NCBI GenBank assembly: GCA_963930655.1
Contig: OZ005600.1
Coordinates: 14,263,501 to 14,327,500 of the forward strand
Direction: 5' to 3'
Length of the DNA: 64,000 bases
Source: Myrica gale
Lineage: Eukaryota; Streptophyta; Magnoliopsida; Fagales; Myricaceae
In this document: in pieces, positions 57,201-64,000 of the stretch
Layout: every line of letters begins with the position of its first letter
Numbering within the stretch: the first letter of the stretch is position 1
Notes under the pieces: model-generated
What the model saw: the letters and a program-made list of their open reading frames with translations, nothing else
What the model was told of the DNA's origin: nothing
Databases searched by the model: none
Translations under genes and position numbers: made by a program

Positions 57201-57365
57201 GGAGAAAAAAAAACAAGGAAATAATAACAATCTAGCAGTGCAGAATGACGAAGAAAACAGAGTGAGGTAAAGAAACCTGAGTGTGCAGAGGACCAGAAGC
57301 TTAGAGTAACCAGGGTACCCTTTCAAGGTTCTTGAAGCTCCGCTGAGGAAGGACAGAATCGTCAT
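51268..57365 (-). CDS. NDB1: External NADPH dehydrogenase NDB1-like, ten exons, exon 6 with 23-nt loss and frameshift
   Basis: Minus-strand exons: 57277-57365, 56097-56373, 55407-55613, 54979-55229, 53993-54212, 53613-53694, 53061-53324, 52833-52954, 51454-51573, 51268-51355. Closest in wording to Arabidopsis NDB1, the calcium-dependent external NADPH:ubiquinone oxidoreductase of mitochondria. Seen: start [20 protein letters not shown], first fold [10 protein letters not shown], second fold [10 protein letters not shown] ending [10 protein letters not shown] (Gln where NADH enzymes have Glu, the known mark of NADPH use), canonical EF-hand [12 protein letters not shown], and C-terminal SSRI. 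Exon 6 is 82 nt where the sister gene has 105; comparison places a 22-nt loss after [10 protein letters not shown] and 1 nt more near the end. The frame then stops at a TAA inside this exon, giving about 372 residues without flavin motif, EF-hand or membrane end. All splice sites and the other nine exons look normal. Recent loss of function, an allele, or an assembly error are all possible. Confidence 0.87.
52042..52058. repeat. Poly-G run of about 17
   Basis: Homopolymer in the long intron between NDB1-like exons 8 and 9. Prone to sequencing and assembly error. Confidence 0.7.
55711..55960. mobile_element. MITE in NDB1-like intron 2, Mutator-type
   Basis: Ends gggaacacttcac and, reversed, tgggaaacttcac; the arms pair further inwards (cactttacacccctatactatgg against tttgcccccaaactatgg). 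Flanks aaaaaatat and aaaaaaaat agree in 8 of 9, the usual target length for Mutator-like elements, though A-rich flanks are weak evidence. 250 bp, non-coding. Confidence 0.6.
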
Positions 57366-57785
57366 TTGGAACAAAATATTGGATCTGAAAGCTCCGCAGA
57401 GCTTTGGCAGGAGGAGGAGGAGGAGGATGACCTCTGAAAGTGAGAGAGAGAGTTTCAGACACGACGCCCAGATGCCAGAGGACAAATGTCGGTTTTCAGT
57501 TTGCTTAACTTCTTTTCATCGGCCACATTTTGGATTAAAAAAACTTGCGTGGACTTTCAAGTGTATTCTAATTACTGACAGTTGAACACGTAATGATATT
57601 TTTTTTTAAAAAAATCTACGCCGGAAGATGAGAATCCTATTACAACACACGGACTGGAATATGATATCTGATGCGTTCTAAAAGGACACGTGGAATGCTA
57701 GATCTTATCGATCCGGTTGCATCAAAAATACATTTATTTTTGGGATAAATACATTTTGCCTCTTACTCATGGGAACTACTACTTA
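57366..57785. other. 5' flank and promoter region of the NDB1-like gene
   Basis: About 420 bp upstream of the NDB1-like ATG. A purine-rich GAGG stretch (about 57408-57455) lies just upstream, likely in the 5' leader. No other gene seen. Confidence 0.45.
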
Positions 57786-57787
57786 TT

Positions 57788-58300
57788 TCAAAAGCTTAAC
57801 TGAGTAGTAAGAGAATTTCCCACCTTTTTAGAGATATTGAAACCATAAACAGTGGGAATGACTCTATCTACAAGGGTGGCATTAATCCAACCAGGGACAA
57901 ATTGATCATTTTTTAGTTCAAGTGAGAAACTCAGTGTTGGACTTGGAAGTAGCATCAGGGACAACTTCTGAAAGTGGGCATGCCTCATAGCCATCAACTA
58001 TGCCCAGGAGACCATAGGCGTGCAACACAGGGACAAACTGTGAAAGCCAAAGTAAATAATTATTTTGATCGAGTTTGATGGAAATGAACTGGGTGAAATT
58101 GGGGAGCATGAAGGAAACAAAAGCATTGGAGGAAGCCATAGGAGGATTGAAGGTGTTAGCCTTTCAAAAATCTAATATCATGTGTAATACTCGTGATTTC
58201 AATTGAGAATATATGTATTCAGTTTAAATACAAAGAGGAAGTGCATATTACAGGAAATAATAAAGTTGTACAACATGACAATATCTTTTCCATAAGGTAT
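57788..58300 (-). mobile_element. Copia fragment: LTR edge, primer site and gag start
   Basis: A fossil Ty1/Copia piece on the minus strand. At 57918-58139 it reads the start of gag (NFTQFISIKLDQNNYLLWLS, then GLLGIVDGYE), the UBN2-like domain. Upstream, near 58170-58182, is a decayed Met-tRNA primer site (tgatattagat), and beyond it an LTR-like sequence beginning tgtaatactcg on the plus strand. The rest of the element is missing and the remaining frame is broken. Outer LTR end not found. Confidence 0.65.
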
Positions 58301-59680
58301 GATCTATGTTCTACAGAGTCTAAGGATCCTTATTCTCCGTATAATTTTTAAGGTACTTCATCAACTTCCTTAAGGTGATGTGAGGAAGACCCTCGTGGAT
58401 TGTGAAATGTTTGGAACAATTTTTGTGCTATATTTTGAAATTTTATTTACCCTCTAACCTCATAGTCTTTGGTTTCACTTGTCATGGTCTCTCTGGTTAA
58501 AATACGAAGATAATTTTTGTGCGGTGAATTACTAGAAAGGGTGACGCACTTACTATTTTTTTTGTTCGGTCGGATGAAGTGGCTGACATGTGACATTAGG
58601 AATTTGACTGGACATGTGTCGCGTGTTGATTGATGATGATGTGGCTTTAAAATTCCAATCAGATTTTACCATTAACTGAAATGACCAAGAGCAGAAGCAA
58701 GGGTCTCTTTTTTAAGGAAACTCGACCTTAAGGAGGTAATCATTCAAAACGTTACATAGAGGTCTAATTGCAACATTATTTTACCTCAAGGGTTGTAGGT
58801 GTACTTATGCTTTTATTTTTTAACGGTGGTTAGAAAGATAATTGATTAGAAAATGATAAAATTAAAGAACAGATCATAAGAAAAATAATAATTCAACGAA
58901 AAAAAGATGAGATTATGATACTCTACAATTTCCTGCACGAATTGTATGGTATAATATGGAGAGAGATAGACACAATAGGTGAATCCTACCTTATTTTATT
59001 GTTGTCCATGTAAAGTTTTAGAGAGTACAAACCCTACAATAGGGTCTACCTGTTGTGTTTATCCCTCTTTGAATTGCATCGAACAAAAAATTGCAGAGGA
59101 TCTTTGTCAGAAAAAGATGACATTGAGAGCGTCCTACATCTCCAACATCTCTAAACAAAAATGATCTCAAAATATGATTGGAAAACTTGTCTCACCTTTC
59201 TAAGTAGTAGCTTGATAGTACCTTTTTTTAATGAATAATGCTGATAGACTTTCATTGCATTTTAGAGGGTCATGAAGCATACCTACTGCTACTACATATA
59301 ATAAACGAAAGGTCGAACTCAGTATGAATTGGATCGTTGGAAAGATGTTTTGTTGGTCTATAATCTCATTTGCATTCGAATTTAGTTTAATTTAGTAAAC
59401 CAACGGATCCTATTCAACCATTTGCTTTGATTTAAAAGATGAATTAAGAGGGACGACTTCCAACGCAGAGTGGCTGAGGTGGGCCAAATAGTTTGTGGTT
59501 CCCCTCTACCACTACTCACTCCTCTCTGAGTCCCACAATTGGACATTTTATAGAGGCACCAAAGAGTCAAAATCAGGTAGGTCCCCATACAGTAAACTAT
59601 ACAATAATAGCTCTGCCTCACTGGTTGTACATGTTAGTTGGGGACTAAACTTAGCCGATGACTCAACCATGTATGACTGA
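58301..59680. other. Intergenic spacer, nothing recognised
   Basis: AT-rich DNA, possibly including more of the fossil LTR at its start. Only short frames without family character. Confidence 0.4.
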
Positions 59681-59689
59681 GGTTGTTGG

Positions 59690-61326
59690 CAGTGGCGTAT
59701 CCAGGATCAAAATTTATAGGGGTCGAACTTTAAATGCAAAATGACAAGATTTTTTTTTCTTCATAATGCAAAGAATTTTCTTAGAGTTACAATATCGAAA
59801 ATTAAAGACTAAAAGCATTAAAAATAATAGAATACACGTACCATACTATATAGTATGACTGAGAGATGACAATTGCATCCAATGTTTTTGCATCTTCTGA
59901 AATGTTGCAAAATGACTTCGTTCTCAATATTTTTAAAAACTTCTTGCTCGATGTACACTACTATGCAATCATTCATCAAGTCATCTCTTATCCTGTTATG
60001 CAAATCACTCTTGATATTTATCGCAGAAAATACTCCTTCAACGGTCGCAGTCGCAACTGGTAAGACCAATGCCAACTCAATAAGTCGATAAACTAATGGA
60101 AATAGAGTATTCTTTTTTGTCTCAATCATCTTCATAGCAAGACCTCCAATAACGAGAGAAGGCTTGGTCCTAGTCACAGAGAAGGTCCGAGTCTCCGTTG
60201 CATAACAGTGAATGGGATGGCAAGCAAGAAGTCAATGGCCTTTCGGCGTCAGAAGATGTGGAGCTAGACACATCAGCCTCTTGAAACTTATGAATCGAGA
60301 TCAAGGCTAAAGATTCTAATTATAACAATAACTTTAAACTTGTAGCTGATAGGCCTCCAATTTTGGTGTGTAAAGGCGGGTATTAGGCTAATAATGGTAT
60401 CTCTTAGGCAAACACTTATACCTTCTACCGAATAAAGAGTATACCATTTCGGACGGAGAATAGTTATTAGTAGACATCATCTTTGATCTAATGAACTCTG
60501 GCGCAGCTTTAATTGTTTTCCCCCTAGGGGAAGCATGGATTAGTTCCAAGCTGATCATATGCAGTCAGTCCATGTACCAAGAGCCTCTTCATAAATTTAT
60601 TCGTTCTACAGAGGAAAAGTTCCTTCTGGCTGTAATTTGTTGACAATCTGCTTTGAGTTCATCACATACTCAAACCATTGGTTGGAAAATGCAAAAAGTT
60701 TCCCATTTCGCAGATTGTTAACTTGTATTTTTGGTATATCAATGCAGGCAGACGTAAATGTGTCCATCTGATAGATGAAAAGGATTGAGAAAAGAAACTA
60801 CGAGAATTCGGGTCCATCGCTGCATATTAGAACTTGAAGTGCATGTACTACGATGATCAAATGTCGTAAAAAATTGCAAATTTTTTTAACTTCCATTTGA
60901 ATAAGGCCTAGCTATACATGTATAAACTAAACGAAAAAGCTCACTTTTTTAAAAGACTAAAACATGTCAAAAATTAATTATTATTCACTTTGTCATTCAA
61001 AACGGGCTAGAGTCCACCATTTTTGCGGAAAACTCGATCCAAACCCGTCAGGAAACAACTGGGCGGCCCATTTCCAGCACCGCTGTCATTCTTGCGATCA
61101 AAATAGCAGCACCGCTGCTATATTCTAAAACATTGCAAACGTTCGCTTCCTCAACTATCACTCACTGAAGCTTTAACCGACCCAAAAAAACACAAAACCA
61201 AGTTTGGTCTGGGCCTATGGGGATCGGGCTCCCATAGGCCCAGACCAACTTATAAAAAAAAAATTGCATGTAATATTTTTTTTTGGCCAGTCCAGTGGGT
61301 GGCGGCCGCCCCTGGATCCGCCTCTG
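59690..61326 (-). mobile_element. hAT DNA transposon remnant 3, internally deleted, exact 8-bp TSD
   Basis: Ends cagtggcgtatccagg and, reversed, cagaggcggatccagg (14 of 16 match). Flanks gttgttgg (59682-59689 and 61327-61334) are identical. On the minus strand at about 59818-60177 lies the transposase end: KMIETKKNTLFPLVYRLIEL, VATATVEGVFSA (Arg of the usual VERVF changed to Gly) and IVVYIEQEVF. The rest, 60.2-61.3 kb, is non-coding filler. 1637 bp. Confidence 0.87.
59818..60177 (-). pseudogene. hAT transposase C-terminal fragment
   Basis: About 110 residues of the hAT dimerisation region, collinear with the fragments at 5206-5415 and 40370-40777. It has one in-frame deletion in the FSAM-Lys region (FSAINIKSDL) and no N-terminal domains. 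Confidence 0.82.
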
Positions 61327-61334
61327 GTTGTTGG

Positions 61335-62619
61335 TACCTACGTCAATATGCAACTAGTTTAACTATGTAGTTCAGTTATAGAACTACTAGTCCATATTAA
61401 CTTTTTAAACTATTTTTTTAAATACAATTTATATACCATTTAATTATTACATGAATGTAAGTAAATATAAATTTAGTCGTTTGAATTGTAAATTATCGAA
61501 ACTCTCCGGATGGAATTCAATTATCGAAAGTGTGTGCAGGAGTGTGCCCATGTTTTGTTGGTCATTCTTTGCCCCCTTCTGTAACATTAAAGCCATTTCT
61601 CTTACCCGGCCAAACCCATAGAGCCACACACCGATTAGCTAACTCTTCTTCAACAGCCTCTGGTTCAACAGAAAAACACAAGTGAAAAACGTGTTAAGTC
61701 TCGAGAGAGAAAGAGGGATCAATAGGTTCTGGGGAAGAGAACCTCGAGGGAGAGAAAGGGTGGATACGGGGCCACACAAGATCAAGATGGCTACAATTTG
61801 TTTTGTTTCTTTTTTAACTTTGGAATTTGTAACGTTTGGTTTCTTTCTTAGTGTTCGAGCACTGTCAATTGGGGCCAAACTAATTTAGCTTCAACTCTTA
61901 ATGTTTAAAACATGGGTTAATAACTCGTTTCGTCCTAAGATTTTGACTCTTTTTAACTAATCGTCCTTTAATTTTCAAATTGATCATATTGAATTTATCA
62001 TTTTTATAAAAGAACAACTATATGGTTTGGCCCTATTAATTTTTTTTTAAAAAAAAACATCTTTTATATTATCTATAATTCCTCTTACATTCTAAATAAG
62101 AAAAGCCAACTTCCTATACTACTAATCTTTTTATTAAGGCTCAATCTATATGCACAGAATGTAAAAGAGAGTTTAGGTCCCATTGGTTTCGGTAAAATAT
62201 TAAGAATTTTAAGTATGATGTGAATATTTAAGTGATGTTAGAATTTTATTGGTATTTGTGTAAATGTTGTTGAGTTGTATTGATATTTGTAAAAAAAATA
62301 TTGAATTATATTAATATTTATATAGAAATAATGTTAAAATTGTAATTTTAAAGAGTTATATTCAAATTTAAAAGATTTCACCAAAATAAAAATGCCCTTA
62401 GTTACATAAAAATTATTTTACGTTGGTTCCAGAGTGGACCAAAAGCAGTGGCGGTTTTCCCAAATCCCAACTTTCTAAAAACTGACCTAAAACGGGTACC
62501 GGTTGAACCGAGTCCATCCCCTGTTCGAGTCATGGCCCGAATTATTCCAAAACCCAACCTACCCACATCTGCTCTAGGACACCGATGAAGGCAAAAACCT
62601 CTCTGAAACCCAGGCCACC
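61335..62619. other. Spacer and 5' flank of the EMB1923-like gene
   Basis: AT-rich sequence. At about 62170-62400 there is a run of TGTT/ATATT words typical of decayed MITE sequence. The part from about 62420 is the probable promoter and leader of the next gene. A plus-strand frame at 61682-61888 has no family character. Confidence 0.4.
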
Positions 62620-62968
62620 ATGTCAATGTCTCTTCCCACTCTCTCCCATCCAAAACCCTTTCTCAGAATCTCTGCATTATCTCACCTCGGGATCAAAACC
62701 CGTGCCCATATCCTTCCTGTGCGCTCTTTACAAGCCAAAACTCGATCCTTTAATGCCAAACCAGGTCCAAATTTTCCTTGGTTTTCCGGTACCGGACTGG
62801 GTTTTGCATGTGGGAGGAAGTTGTTAGTTTGTGCGAGTGCAGGGAATGGTGGTACTGATGATAATGAAGCTGAGAAAGCGGCTCGAGGAGAGAGCACCAT
62901 GCCTGAGCGGTTCAGGTACTTGACCAAAGAAGCTCCTGACCCACCAGTGAGATGGCCTTTATTTGTAG
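62620..62968 (+). CDS. EMB1923: EMB1923-like plastid protein, first exon only (gene runs off the window)
   Basis: The first exon encodes 116 residues plus one base, and ends at a GTAAAT donor (62969). The N-terminus is a plain chloroplast transit peptide: MSMSLPTLSHPKPFLRISAL and onwards, rich in Ser, Leu and Arg, without acids for about 70 residues. The last part, MPERFRYLTKEAPDPPVRWP, leads into what in this family is a set of membrane helices. I recognise it as the embryo-defective 1923 type of protein, a predicted plastid membrane protein needed for embryo development in Arabidopsis; the molecular role is not known. The later exons are beyond 64000. Position beside NDB1 agrees with the Arabidopsis order At4g28210-At4g28220 (from memory). 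Confidence 0.75.
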
Positions 62969-64000
62969 GTAAATTTTTTGTCTCACTTTCTTTCTATCTG
63001 TTTGTGTTGGCGAGAAACTGTGGGAAAGAGAAGAAATCTCCCGCTAAGGAAAAAAAATATAAAAAAAGTCGATGTTTTTCCTTTCTTCTATACTTTCCCC
63101 ATCTTTCGTACCTGCCAAAGGGAGGGTAATTGCATGGATTCTACTTTGCGGTCCATTTGGTTGCCAAGAAATGAATCAAGTGGAATGACACAGAATTTGG
63201 CTGTTGTTTGTCGTGTACTGTGGTTTTCAGCGTAGGGTAAGTTGTCCATGGACTAGTTTTGGCATTCATACTACCGTGTTAACGTTGTGTAGGGAGAATA
63301 GCAGGGGGACCCATTTCCAATTGCATGTAGATTGTATGATAGGAGGTTTGTAGCTCATAAACTGCCTGCATTTTGTGGAGTAAAAAATTGTAGTCTAGGG
63401 AGGTTCCGGCTCCTAATTTACCTCTTTGATGGTTCTATTTGCTTGCATATCTTTGAAGAAATATTTCATAGGATTTGTTTTATTTAAATGAACTAGCACA
63501 AATGAGGTTTCCAATTCGTTTAAAGGTTTTTAGGTGCGAATTTTTAGAGTCATTCAAAGGCTAATTTCGTTAAGTTTTGTGTTTCAAGCCACCAACTGTT
63601 TTTTAGGGATTTTTTTTTACTTGTAAATGTTTTAGAAGAGGCTGCCAAGACAAATATAGTGGAGTTGAGGAAATGAATGTGTATTAACACAAACACACAC
63701 ACCCGGTGGAATAATATCTCGAGTGTGATCTGTTGGCTGCCAAGACAAATATAGTGCAGTTGAGGAAATGCATGATTTAACACAAACACACACCAGGTGG
63801 AATAATATCTCGAGTGTGATCTGTTGATAATACTGATGACTTTAAAAGCAGGAGGGGAAGGGTTGTTTTGTTGGGAGTGTAGCAAGTGCTGACTTGTGTC
63901 TTCTATTAACTGAGGTGGGAGCTGATTGCTTCTCTCTGTTAGTTGACTTTCATTTCAGGACCCAAACATTCCCTTAAATTTATGCCCGTATATATGAGAT
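62969..64000 (+). other. First intron of the EMB1923-like gene, to the window edge
   Basis: More than 1 kb without a sequence encoding the expected continuation after WPLFV. Contains a direct tandem duplication at about 63640-63828. A plausible acceptor near 63959 is not followed by family sequence. Confidence 0.55.
63640..63828. repeat. Tandem duplication of about 95 bp
   Basis: Two units, each starting ggctgccaagacaaatatag and ending in ctcgagtgtgatctgttg, stand head to tail; they differ by a few bases and by the length of the acacac run. A recent slippage or unequal-crossover product inside an intron. Confidence 0.8.

Noticed and set aside
62402-62927. Minus-strand frames opposite the EMB1923-like exon
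   Set aside because: Shadow frames; the plus strand has the transit peptide, family motif and splice donor.

Overview
This is nuclear DNA from a flowering plant, most likely a woody eudicot. The evidence is intron-bearing plant genes with GT-AG introns, Ty1/Copia elements primed by initiator Met-tRNA, plant L1-type LINEs, hAT and Mutator-like MITEs, and plant-specific families (wound-induced protein, P-class PPR, external NAD(P)H dehydrogenases, an EMB1923-like plastid protein). The genus cannot be told from sequence alone.

Layout. 0-9 kb: a small wound-induced protein gene on the minus strand (2550-2816), ringed by degenerate local repeats, one 1.3 kb insertion with an 11-bp target duplication, a hAT remnant (4352-5572) and a dead PPR gene (about 7.08-7.83 kb). 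9-18 kb: a second, broken copy of the wound-protein 3' flank, split by an L1-type LINE that is itself split by a Tnt1-like Copia element (11496-17130). 18-29.4 kb: a genomic, intron-containing pseudogene of VPS18, with one LINE in its first intron, another LINE and a foldback MITE further on, and most middle exons gone. 30.7-32.1 kb: an intact single-exon gene for a basic 462-residue protein with a KEN box and a mitosis-type (MSA) promoter motif. 34.5-38.1 kb: an intact two-exon PPR gene. 40.1-41.1 kb: a second hAT remnant.

41.3-57.4 kb holds two tandem ten-exon genes for external type II NAD(P)H dehydrogenases, both on the minus strand. The left one is NDB2-like; its first exon is split after seven coding bases by a 4.7 kb Copia element (45858-50597), while the other nine exons look intact. 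The right one is NDB1-like; its sixth exon has lost 23 nt and shifts frame. 57.8-58.3 kb is a Copia fragment. 59.7-61.3 kb is a third hAT remnant. 62.62 kb to the window edge is the first exon and part of the first intron of an EMB1923-like plastid gene.

The series wound protein / unknown 462-aa protein / NDB1 / EMB1923 appears, from memory, to match Arabidopsis At4g28240-At4g28210. If so, this is a conserved block swollen by transposons, with the VPS18 fragment, the PPR gene and the second NDB gene as extra content. The most interesting point is the NDB pair: both host genes carry an apparent lesion, yet the downstream exons of the NDB2-like copy show no decay despite clearly diverged LTRs in the inserted element.
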